Shown: positions 1-6,169 of the stretch, piece after piece
How positions within the stretch are numbered: the first letter of the stretch is position 1
How the letters are laid out: every line of letters starts with the position of its first letter
Origin: JBOGXB01 sp050694215
GTDB taxonomy: Bacteria > Actinomycetota > CADDZG01 > WHSQ01
Direction of reading: 5' to 3'
Length of the DNA: 7,020 bases
Assembly (NCBI GenBank): GCA_050694215.1
Contig: JBOGXB010000086.1
Location: 1 to 7,020 of the forward strand
Program-made: the position numbers and the translations under genes
The notes under the pieces: model-generated
What the model was told of the DNA's origin: nothing
Seen by the model: the letters and a program-made list of their open reading frames with translations, nothing else
The model's database searches: none

Positions 1-195
1 CGCGGGGCACGCTCCCGCACAGAGCTCGCAGCCGATGCACTTCTCGAGCCCATCCGGATGACGGTCGAGTATGTGCCGTCCTTTGAAACGGGGGAAGGGC
101 CGGCGGCGCACCTCCGGATACGAGATGGTGTCCTTGCGCTTGAACACGTTGCCGATGACGACCTTCATGCCCTTGAGGATCTCGGGGAGCGCCAT
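1..195 (-). CDS. nuoI: NADH-quinone oxidoreductase subunit I (NuoI), N-terminal 65 residues, runs off the window
   Basis: NuoI is the ferredoxin-like subunit that carries two [4Fe-4S] clusters (N6a and N6b) and passes electrons from NuoG towards NuoB and the quinone site, on the cytoplasmic face of the membrane. The visible part begins MALPEILKGMKVVIGNVFKR, the amphipathic start typical of the family. It then reaches GLEKCIGCELCAGACPA, with the cluster cysteines at residues 53, 56 and 59 followed by C63-P64. The second CxxCxxCxxxCP motif should lie just beyond the window. The ATG at 195-193 shares one base with the nuoH stop (TAATG), so translation is probably coupled. A G-rich stretch (GGGGGTG) ends about six bases upstream and is a weak ribosome site. 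The wording around the first cluster resembles actinobacterial NuoI. The gene is cut by the window edge, not visibly broken. Confidence 0.95.
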   Translation of the reverse strand, partial: MALPEILKGMKVVIGNVFKRKDTISYPEVRRRPFPRFKGRHILDRHPDGLEKCIGCELCAGACPA

Positions 196-1418
196 TAGTG
201 CACCCCCGCCCTCTGCCGTTGAGGCGTGACGGCCTGCGTGAGCCGAGGATCTCCGCGACCCACCCACGCGAGGACGATCAGGAACAGGACGCCGAACACC
301 CCGAGTCGAACGCCGCGTGAGATGCCTTCGGTATTCACGACGGCAGTGACCATGATCCACACGAGCGCTGCGGGGATCAGTCGTTTCCATCCGAGCCACA
401 TGAGCCTGTCGTACCTGAGCCGCGGCAGCGTGGCGCGCAGCCAGATGAACAGGTACACGAAGAGCGTTGTCTTCAGCACGAACCAGAACATCGGCCACAG
501 CCACTCCGCAAATGCGAAGACCGGCCCGTGCCAGCCACCGAGGAAGAGCGTGACGGCCATCGCGGATATGACGATCACATGGATGTACTCACCCAGGAAG
601 AACATCGCGAAGCGAATCCCCGAGTACTCGGTGTGGAACCCTGCCACTAGCTCCGTCTCCGCCTCCGGGAGATCGAATGGCGCCCTGTTGGTCTCCGCGA
701 TCCCCGCGACGAAGAAGATCGCGAAGGCGGGCCACTGCGACCAGATGTACCAGTTGGGAACGAAGGTGAAGACACCGGCGATCTGCTCGAGCCCCGGGAT
801 GCCGTCGAAGATCGTGACGTCCTCGACCGACCCGGCCTGGGCGGCAACGATGTCCACGGTGGAGAGGCTGCCCGCCGCCAGCGCGATGGGCACGAGCGAG
901 AGCCCGAGCGCGATCTCATAGGAGATCAACTGCGCGCTCGAACGGATACCTCCGAGGAGCGGATATTTCGATCCCGACGCCCACCCTGCGAGGACTATCC
1001 CGTAAACACCGAGCGATCCCATCGCGAGGAAGTACAGGATCCCGATGTTGATGTCGCTGAGGATGAAGTCGACCCTGCGATCGCCGATCGTGACGTGATC
1101 GCCGATCGGGACGACGGCGAAGGCAAGGAAAGAGGGGATCATCGCGGCGAGCGGCGCCAGCGCGTAGGTCCAGCTATCCGCGTTCTGAGGCCGGAAATCT
1201 TCCTTGAAGAAGAGCTTGACCCCGTCCGCGAGCGTCTGCAGAATCCCGAAGGGTCCCCACCGATTCGGACCCCGGCGAGCCTGCATGTCGGCGAGCACCT
1301 TGCGCTCGAACCAAATGACCAGCATCGTCACAATGAGCAGTGCGAAGAAAACGATGATCACCTTGACGGCCGCAATGATCACCGTGACGCCGATGAAGTC
1401 AACGACCGACTCGATCAC
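195..1418 (-). CDS. nuoH: NADH-quinone oxidoreductase subunit H (NuoH), membrane anchor of the connecting arm
   Basis: NuoH (407 residues) is the membrane subunit that docks the peripheral arm and forms much of the quinone-binding chamber. Two family hallmarks are clear. The first is ARRGPNRWGPFGILQTLADG followed by VKLFFKED, at about residues 47-74. The second is ETNRAPFDLPEAETELVAGF at 242-261, followed by HTEYSGIRFAMFFLGEY. Hydrophobic segments lie near residues 13-37, 85-106, 123-146, 163-185, 229-240, 268-294, 306-328, 345-363 and 368-387, which gives eight or nine membrane helices. Enterobacterial NuoH is about 325 residues. The extra length here is an insert at about 187-228 between helices and a C-terminal addition with a possible last helix and a basic tail; mycobacterial NuoH is similarly long. 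The start is GTG at 1418, overlapping the nuoG stop as GTGA. No strong Shine-Dalgarno is seen, so reinitiation after nuoG is likely. The stop is TAA at 197-195. Confidence 0.97.
   Translation of the reverse strand: MIESVVDFIGVTVIIAAVKVIIVFFALLIVTMLVIWFERKVLADMQARRGPNRWGPFGILQTLADGVKLFFKEDFRPQNADSWTYALAPLAAMIPSFLAFAVVPIGDHVTIGDRRVDFILSDINIGILYFLAMGSLGVYGIVLAGWASGSKYPLLGGIRSSAQLISYEIALGLSLVPIALAAGSLSTVDIVAAQAGSVEDVTIFDGIPGLEQIAGVFTFVPNWYIWSQWPAFAIFFVAGIAETNRAPFDLPEAETELVAGFHTEYSGIRFAMFFLGEYIHVIVISAMAVTLFLGGWHGPVFAFAEWLWPMFWFVLKTTLFVYLFIWLRATLPRLRYDRLMWLGWKRLIPAALVWIMVTAVVNTEGISRGVRLGVFGVLFLIVLAWVGRGDPRLTQAVTPQRQRAGVH
1079..1114. repeat. 18-bp near-perfect tandem duplication in nuoH
   Basis: The unit at 1079-1096 and the one at 1097-1114 share the first 12 bases exactly (GATCGCCGATCG) and match at 16 of 18 positions. 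Being six codons long, the repeat keeps the frame and encodes IGDHVT then IGDRRV (residues 105-116), in the loop between the second and third membrane helices of NuoH. Confidence 0.7.
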
Positions 1419-4075
1419 TGCTTCACCACAGTCACCGTCGCGTCGACTCCCTCGATGAGCGAGTTGGCGCGCAGCCCCTCTTGGTCGTAGGGGATGAACA
1501 GCGCGCCCTTGGCGATGCCCGCGATGCGCACGGGGAGCTTTGCTTCGCCCTCGCCGCCCTTGATGACGACCTCGTCACCCTCGGACACGCCGAGGTCTTT
1601 GGCGTCCTCGTCGCTCATCTCGACGAAGGGTTTGCGGGCGAGGTTAAACAGAGCCTTGCTCCGCCTGATCATGCTGCCGGCGTCGTAGATGAACCTCCCC
1701 GTGTACAACGCGAACGAGTGGGATGCGCCGCCTTCAGGGCCTTCGCCCGCGCCCACGGCGTCTTCATCGGCACGAGCCGAGGACGGCGTCGCTTCCGGAG
1801 GCCGACTTGCGGAGGAGGTATCCGCTTCAGCGGATACCTCCGTAGCAGAGCCAAGCGGGAAGGCCGAGGAAGCGGCGTCGCCCGCAGGCTCCTCAAGAAC
1901 GGCCGGGATGACCCCCGGGCGCTGGCGCGCCTCGAAGGCACGCAGCTCCCACGAGAGAGGCCAGCTCTGCCCGGTCTGGAAGGGAGCTCCCGAGCGATAG
2001 CCCTTCGGATACTGCCCCCCGGGTCCCGCGAGGGTATGGGAGACCTCCGGCTGGTTGGGGTGATCGAGGCCGAAGCCCGACTCGTAGAACGGCGCGGGGG
2101 CGGGTTCCTCCTGAGTGAGAGCGTCGATCCTGACGTCGCCGTGGGTCTTTACGTCCTTGCGGATGGCGTCCCAGACGTCGGCGAGCGAATGCCAGCCCCA
2201 GTCGTCATCGAGAACCCGGGCGATACCAGCACAGATCCGCCATGGTTCCTCCGCGCTCCCTGGCGGGGGCACGACCTCCTCCAGCTTCTGCAGCCGCCGC
2301 TCGAGGTTCGTGAACGTGCCTTCCCGCTCCGCATAGGCAGCGGCCGGGAGGACGACGTCGGCGTGCTCGACCGTCTCGGTTGGGAACAGCTCGACGGCCG
2401 CGGTGAACACGCCGGAGTCCAGGGCGCGCCGCGCCAGCCGCGCGTCGGGGAAGTCTGCGATCAGGTCGGCGCCAAAGATCAGAAGGGCATCGAGCTCCTT
2501 GCTCGCGGCCGCCTCGAGGATCGCTCGCGTGTCCTTGCCGGGGTCGGCAACGACCTCGTAGCCGGCATCCAGCCCCGGGTGCACGCCCATGTCGATCATG
2601 CCCTGGGAACCGGCATGGGGCGGGCACACGAGCAGCTTCGCTCCCGCCGCCTTGGCCAGGTCGACCGCGGCCCGAGCGATACCCGTCTCGTCACGGCCGG
2701 GGGAGCTCGGCCCCCAGCAAACCACCGCGGGGCTCTCCAGGTCCTTTAGCTCGCCTATCCCTTCTGCCTCAGCACCCGGTGCGGAGCGCACGACTTCATC
2801 CGCCAAGAGGTCGAGCGACATCTCGCGCGGCGAGACGACGACCAATCTCGCTCCGTGATCGATCACCGCTGTGCGCAGGCGCAGGAACAAGACCGGAAGA
2901 GTCTCTTTGGGATCCGGGCCCACCCACACGATCGTCTTCGCGTCCTCGAGATCCTCGAGCTTCGCGGTCGAGCCCGCTACTCCCTCGAGCTCGACGGCGA
3001 GCTCGTACGGCGCGCCGGCGTCCTGAACGCGCGAGTCGACGTCGCGCGTCCCGAGCACCTTGCGTGCGAGACGTCCGATCGCGAACGCGTCCTCAGTCGT
3101 GAGATGCCCTCCCGCGATCACCCCGACGCGCTCCTTGCCCTTCAGCCCCTCGGCGATCCGCTGATACGCGTCTCCCCAGCTAACGGGCTCGAACTCATCC
3201 GACTTGCTTCGTACGAGCGGCGACCGCAATCGCTCCTCCGAGGACACGTGGTGGTAGCCGAACCGTCCCTTGTCGCAGATCCAGAAGTCGTTGACCTGCT
3301 CGTTGGGGAGCGCCTGACAGCGAACGAGCTGGTCCCAGCGAGACTCGTTGGTTATGGGGCAGCCGACCGAGCAGTAGGAGCAGACGCTCGGTGCGCTCTC
3401 GAGGTCCCACGGACGGGACACGAACCTGTACGGCTTGGAGGTCAACGCCCCGACGGGGCAGATCTGAATCGTGTTGCCCGAGAAATACGAGTCGAAGGGC
3501 TCATCGTTGAAGGTCAGGATCTGCGTGCCCGCTCCCCGGTCCACGAGCTGGATGAAGCGGTCTCCGGAGATCTCGTCGCAGAAGCGGACGCATCGCCAGC
3601 ACAGCACACAACGCTCGCGATCGAGCACGACGAGATCAGAGATCTCCAGCGCCTTCTCGTACGTCCGCTTCGGCTCCACGTAGCGAGACGACCCCGGACC
3701 GTGTGCGAAGGTCTGGTCTTGCAACGGACATTCGCCGGCCCGGTCGCAGATGGGGCAATCGAGGGGATGGTTGATGAGCAGGAACTCGAGCATCCCTTGC
3801 TGCGCGTCGACAGCCTGCTCATCGACGGTGTCGATCTTCATGCCGTCGTCGACTGGGGTTGCGCAGGCGGGGGCAAGCTTGGGCATCCCTTCGACCTTGA
3901 CCAGGCACATACGGCATACCGCGACCGACCTCATGCCGGGGTGGTAGCAGAAGCGGGGCACGAAGACACCGAGCTCTTCGGCGACATCGATCAGGAGCCG
4001 GCCCTTCTCGGCCTGAACCTCGCGGTCGTTGATCGTGATCGAGACGAGGTTGTTGGATCCGTTGCCGTCGATCAC
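1415..4075 (-). CDS. nuoG: NADH-quinone oxidoreductase subunit G (NuoG), iron-sulfur subunit
   Basis: NuoG (886 residues) carries electrons from NuoF towards NuoI in the cytoplasmic NADH-oxidising arm. An N-terminal [2Fe-2S] ferredoxin domain (about 11-95) holds N1b through C43, C54, C57 and C71. H103, C107, C110 and C116 form the His-Cys3 motif of N5. C156, C159, C162 and C206 form N4. C232, C235, C239 and C267 match the spacing of the optional N7 cluster. Residues from about 281 to 640 are the degenerate molybdopterin-oxidoreductase fold, which in this family binds no molybdenum cofactor. A low-complexity Ala/Ser/Glu/Pro linker (about 722-785) precedes a C-terminal molybdopterin-binding-like beta domain (786-886). 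The start is GTG at 4075, because it overlaps the nuoF stop as GTGA and has GGAGGGG six bases upstream. A longer reading from TTG at 4195 would add 40 mostly Arg-rich residues and is rejected. C166 is an unusual extra cysteine. Confidence 0.97.
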   Translation of the reverse strand: MIDGNGSNNLVSITINDREVQAEKGRLLIDVAEELGVFVPRFCYHPGMRSVAVCRMCLVKVEGMPKLAPACATPVDDGMKIDTVDEQAVDAQQGMLEFLLINHPLDCPICDRAGECPLQDQTFAHGPGSSRYVEPKRTYEKALEISDLVVLDRERCVLCWRCVRFCDEISGDRFIQLVDRGAGTQILTFNDEPFDSYFSGNTIQICPVGALTSKPYRFVSRPWDLESAPSVCSYCSVGCPITNESRWDQLVRCQALPNEQVNDFWICDKGRFGYHHVSSEERLRSPLVRSKSDEFEPVSWGDAYQRIAEGLKGKERVGVIAGGHLTTEDAFAIGRLARKVLGTRDVDSRVQDAGAPYELAVELEGVAGSTAKLEDLEDAKTIVWVGPDPKETLPVLFLRLRTAVIDHGARLVVVSPREMSLDLLADEVVRSAPGAEAEGIGELKDLESPAVVCWGPSSPGRDETGIARAAVDLAKAAGAKLLVCPPHAGSQGMIDMGVHPGLDAGYEVVADPGKDTRAILEAAASKELDALLIFGADLIADFPDARLARRALDSGVFTAAVELFPTETVEHADVVLPAAAYAEREGTFTNLERRLQKLEEVVPPPGSAEEPWRICAGIARVLDDDWGWHSLADVWDAIRKDVKTHGDVRIDALTQEEPAPAPFYESGFGLDHPNQPEVSHTLAGPGGQYPKGYRSGAPFQTGQSWPLSWELRAFEARQRPGVIPAVLEEPAGDAASSAFPLGSATEVSAEADTSSASRPPEATPSSARADEDAVGAGEGPEGGASHSFALYTGRFIYDAGSMIRRSKALFNLARKPFVEMSDEDAKDLGVSEGDEVVIKGGEGEAKLPVRIAGIAKGALFIPYDQEGLRANSLIEGVDATVTVVKQ
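1814..1841. repeat. Perfect 13-bp inverted repeat inside the nuoG linker
   Basis: Bases 1814-1826 (GGAGGTATCCGCT) are repeated exactly as their reverse complement at 1829-1841, with two bases between. In the nuoG mRNA this can fold as a 12-bp stem with a UGAA loop. It codes for residues 745-754 (TEVSAEADTS) of the low-complexity linker, in frame and without a stop. It is not followed by a U-run in the mRNA, so it does not look like an intrinsic terminator. Confidence 0.85.
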
Positions 4076-5427
4076 GACGCACCCCTCCGATCGACGTCGA
4101 TGCCCGACGAGGGCTGGGGTGATACACCCGCATCGCCGAGCCCGGGAGCGCGACCGCCGACGCCGACGAGCTCGTGCTCGCCGTCGAAGGGACAACGCCC
4201 CTCATCAACGTGCGATTGGAACTCGTCGCGGAAGAGCTTCACGTTGCTGCGCAATGCCCACGATGCGGCGTCACCCAGTGGACAGAAGGACCTGCCATCC
4301 ATCCCGTCCGCGATATCGAGGAGAAGATCCATGTCTTCCTGACGACCCTCGCCGTGCTCGATCCGTTCGAGCACCTTGACGGCCCACCACGTCCCCTCGC
4401 GGCACGGAGTGCACTTCCCGCAGGACTCATGCTCGAAGAAAGCAGTGGTTGCGAGCGCGTTGCGGACCATGCACGTCGTCTCGTCCATGAAGACGATGGA
4501 GCCCGAGCCGAGCATCGTCCCGGCCTCCTTGAGGGAGTCGAAGTCCATCGAGACGTCCGTCATCGTCAGCAGCGGTGCGCTCGCGCCTCCCGGGATAACG
4601 GCCTTGAACTTCTTGCCGTTCCACATGCCGCCGGCGAGCCTGAGGAGGTCCTTGAGCTTGGTACCGAGCGGCACCTCGTAGTTACGAGGACTCTTTACGT
4701 GTCCCGAGACGGAGAACACTTTGGTCCCCGGGGATCTCTCGGTGCCCCATTGCTTGAACCAGTCGGCCCCATTGGCGACGATGTGAGGTAACGCGGCCAG
4801 CGTCTCTGTGTTGTTCACCACGGTGGGTTGTCCGTACAGCCCCTTGACCGCCGGGAACGGGGGCCGGAGCCGCGGTTGGCCGCGGTAGCCCTCGAGAGAA
4901 TCGAGCAGCGCGGACTCCTCGCCGCAGATATAAGCACCCGCTCCCCGATGCAGGATGATGTCGAGGTCGAACTTGCTGCCGAAGATGCCCTTTCCGAGGA
5001 ATCCCTTCTCGTACGCTTCCCCGATCGCTTGATCCACACGGCGCGACCCGAGCGCGAACTCACCGCGGCAATAGATGAAGGCCTTGTTCGCCTGGTTCGC
5101 CCACGAGGCGATGATGATGCCCTCGATGAGCTGATGCGGATCGGACTCCGCGAGCTCACGGTCCTTGTAGGTGCAGGGCTCACCTTCGTCGTGATTGATC
5201 ACGACGTACTTCGGGGACACGTCCTTGGGCACGAATCCCCACTTCATGCCCGTTGGGAAGCCGGCCCCTCCTCGCCCACGAAGGCCAGAGCTCTTCACGA
5301 GCTCGATCAGGTCATCCGGTGCGAGGTCCTTGACGGCCTTGCGGGCCGCGTCGTACGCGCCTGAGTCGACGGCACCCTTCAGCGTCCATGAATCCTTCGG
5401 ATGCTCGCGCAGCCGCTTGGTGACCAT
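4072..5427 (-). CDS. nuoF: NADH-quinone oxidoreductase subunit F (NuoF), NADH- and FMN-binding subunit
   Basis: NuoF (451 residues from this start) oxidises NADH, passes a hydride to FMN and feeds electrons to cluster N3 at the tip of the peripheral arm. The FMN/NADH fold shows GLRGRGGAGFPTGMKW at 48-63, NHDEGEPCTYKDR at 78-90 and HRGAGAYICGEESALLDSLEG's region at 160-180. The N3 ligands are C336, C339 and C342 (ESCGKCTPCREG) and C382 (FCPLGDAA). Position 79 is His and 85 is Cys, where relatives I recall usually have Ala and Gly. A Gly/Pro/Ser-rich tail of about 35 residues follows the usual end near residue 413. ATG at 5427 has TAAAGAGG five bases upstream. GTG at 5448 is a real alternative, with a perfect AGGAGG six bases upstream, and would add seven residues and overlap nuoE. 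The stop TGA overlaps the nuoG GTG. Confidence 0.97.
   Translation of the reverse strand: MVTKRLREHPKDSWTLKGAVDSGAYDAARKAVKDLAPDDLIELVKSSGLRGRGGAGFPTGMKWGFVPKDVSPKYVVINHDEGEPCTYKDRELAESDPHQLIEGIIIASWANQANKAFIYCRGEFALGSRRVDQAIGEAYEKGFLGKGIFGSKFDLDIILHRGAGAYICGEESALLDSLEGYRGQPRLRPPFPAVKGLYGQPTVVNNTETLAALPHIVANGADWFKQWGTERSPGTKVFSVSGHVKSPRNYEVPLGTKLKDLLRLAGGMWNGKKFKAVIPGGASAPLLTMTDVSMDFDSLKEAGTMLGSGSIVFMDETTCMVRNALATTAFFEHESCGKCTPCREGTWWAVKVLERIEHGEGRQEDMDLLLDIADGMDGRSFCPLGDAASWALRSNVKLFRDEFQSHVDEGRCPFDGEHELVGVGGRAPGLGDAGVSPQPSSGIDVDRRGAS
4082..4088 (-). promoter_or_regulatory. Ribosome binding site of nuoG
   Basis: On the coding strand this reads GGAGGGG, six bases before the GTG at 4075. It lies inside the end of nuoF and decides the nuoG start over the longer TTG reading upstream. 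It is the best-placed Shine-Dalgarno in the window, which suggests NuoG has its own initiation as well as coupling to nuoF. Confidence 0.75.
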
Positions 5428-5432
5428 GAGAG

Positions 5433-5440
5433 CCTCTTTA
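5433..5440 (-). promoter_or_regulatory. Likely ribosome binding site of nuoF, built over the nuoE stop codon
   Basis: The coding strand reads TAAAGAGG, one mismatch from the ideal TAAGGAGG, five bases before the ATG at 5427. Its first three bases are the nuoE stop codon. It supports the ATG start of nuoF, but it competes with a perfect AGGAGG just upstream that points to a GTG start. Confidence 0.5.
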
Positions 5441-6169
5441 GCCGCCACCGTCACCCTCCTCGCCGGTCACCTTGGGACGGAAGCCGGGAGCGATGTCCGC
5501 ACGCGGCGTCTCGCCTCCGATGGTTCGTGCGGATTCCATGTCTCCGGTCGCCTTGCGCAGTCCGGCCACCGCGATCTCGCGCGACATCTCCCTCGAGCTC
5601 TTGACGACGCCGCCTCGGTAGGAAACGACCTCCTCGTTCCGCTCGAGTCTGTCGACTAGCTCGACGGCCGAGGTGGGCGTGACGTCGTAGAAGTCCTCGT
5701 AGTTCACCTGGAGGCTCGGCGCACCATCGCAGGTCGCGAGACACTCGGCCGTCTCGAGCGAGAACCTTCCGTCGTCGGTGGTCTCTCCCTTGACGAGGCC
5801 GAGTCGCTCCTCGAGGGCCGAGATCACCTTGCGCGCGCCGCGGTGCGTGCAGGCGATGTTGCGACAGACCGAGATCAGGTAGTCCCCCTGTGGCCGCTTC
5901 TTGAGCATCGTGTAGAAGCTCGCCGAAGCGAGCACCTGGGCCGGCGTGAGATCCAGCATCTCCGCGACCTCACGCATACCGTTCTCGGTGAGATAGCCGT
6001 CAACCGATTGCATCAGGAACAGCAGGGGCAGCACCGCCGAGCGAGAGTTCGGATACTTGGCCACGATCCGTTCCGCCTCTTGGCGCAGCTCAGGCGTGAG
6101 ACCCCCCCCTTCTTTCGTAACTGACGCCCCCTCCACGGCCGGTTTCTGGGGTACAGAACGGGCGGTCAT
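5438..6169 (-). CDS. nuoE: NADH-quinone oxidoreductase subunit E (NuoE), thioredoxin-like [2Fe-2S] subunit
   Basis: NuoE (243 residues) pairs with NuoF in the NADH-dehydrogenase module and holds the [2Fe-2S] cluster N1a beside the flavin. A helical N-terminal part (about 24-95, including AVLPLLFLMQSVDGYLTENG and the ASASFYTML segment) is followed by the thioredoxin-like domain. The four ligands are C102, C107 (CRNIAC), C143 and C147 (ECLATCDGAP). Their 5/36/4 spacing equals that of the Thermus homologue as I recall it. Residues after about 185 form a polar, Gly-rich tail of some 55 residues that many NuoE proteins lack, though mycobacterial NuoE is also long. The start ATG at 6169 overlaps the nuoD stop as ATGA. 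A longer in-frame reading from 6295 would add 42 Arg-rich residues that only mirror nuoD, so it is rejected. Codons 21-24 contain a run of eight G's. No clear Shine-Dalgarno precedes the ATG, which fits coupled translation. Confidence 0.97.
   Translation of the reverse strand: MTARSVPQKPAVEGASVTKEGGGLTPELRQEAERIVAKYPNSRSAVLPLLFLMQSVDGYLTENGMREVAEMLDLTPAQVLASASFYTMLKKRPQGDYLISVCRNIACTHRGARKVISALEERLGLVKGETTDDGRFSLETAECLATCDGAPSLQVNYEDFYDVTPTSAVELVDRLERNEEVVSYRGGVVKSSREMSREIAVAGLRKATGDMESARTIGGETPRADIAPGFRPKVTGEEGDGGG
5455..5460 (-). promoter_or_regulatory. Alternative ribosome binding site of nuoF (AGGAGG)
   Basis: A perfect AGGAGG on the coding strand lies inside the last codons of nuoE, six bases before a GTG at 5448 that is in frame with nuoF. 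It also falls within Glu-Glu codons (GAG GAG) of NuoE, so it may be coincidence. If used, NuoF would begin with seven more residues (MAAKEAL). Confidence 0.4.

Noticed and set aside
226..921. Plus-strand open frame opposite nuoH
   Set aside because: The minus-strand reading is a textbook NuoH, and the plus reading is a Ser/Thr/Arg-rich shadow with no family resemblance.
943..954. A copy of CGGATACCTCCG in nuoH, shared with the right arm of the nuoG palindrome (1831-1842)
   Set aside because: A 12-base match is expected by chance in 7 kb counting both strands, and in nuoH it encodes the conserved GGIR segment.
1415..1418. The short overlaps between genes as possible frameshift errors
   Set aside because: Each flanking protein reaches a plausible family end and start. 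GTGA, ATGA and TAATG junctions are ordinary translational coupling in operons.
1814..1841. The nuoG hairpin as a transcription terminator
   Set aside because: It is inside a gene, lacks a following U-run on the coding strand, and termination there would cut off nuoH and nuoI.
1481..2749. Long open frame on the plus strand opposite nuoG
   Set aside because: GC-rich codon bias leaves few stops on the opposite strand. The translation has no recognisable domain and it lies wholly within well-supported nuoG.
2855..4342. Second long plus-strand open frame opposite nuoG and nuoF
   Set aside because: Same cause; its composition is dominated by Arg, Asp, Val and Leu, as expected for the antisense of a GC-rich gene, and it crosses the nuoG/nuoF junction.
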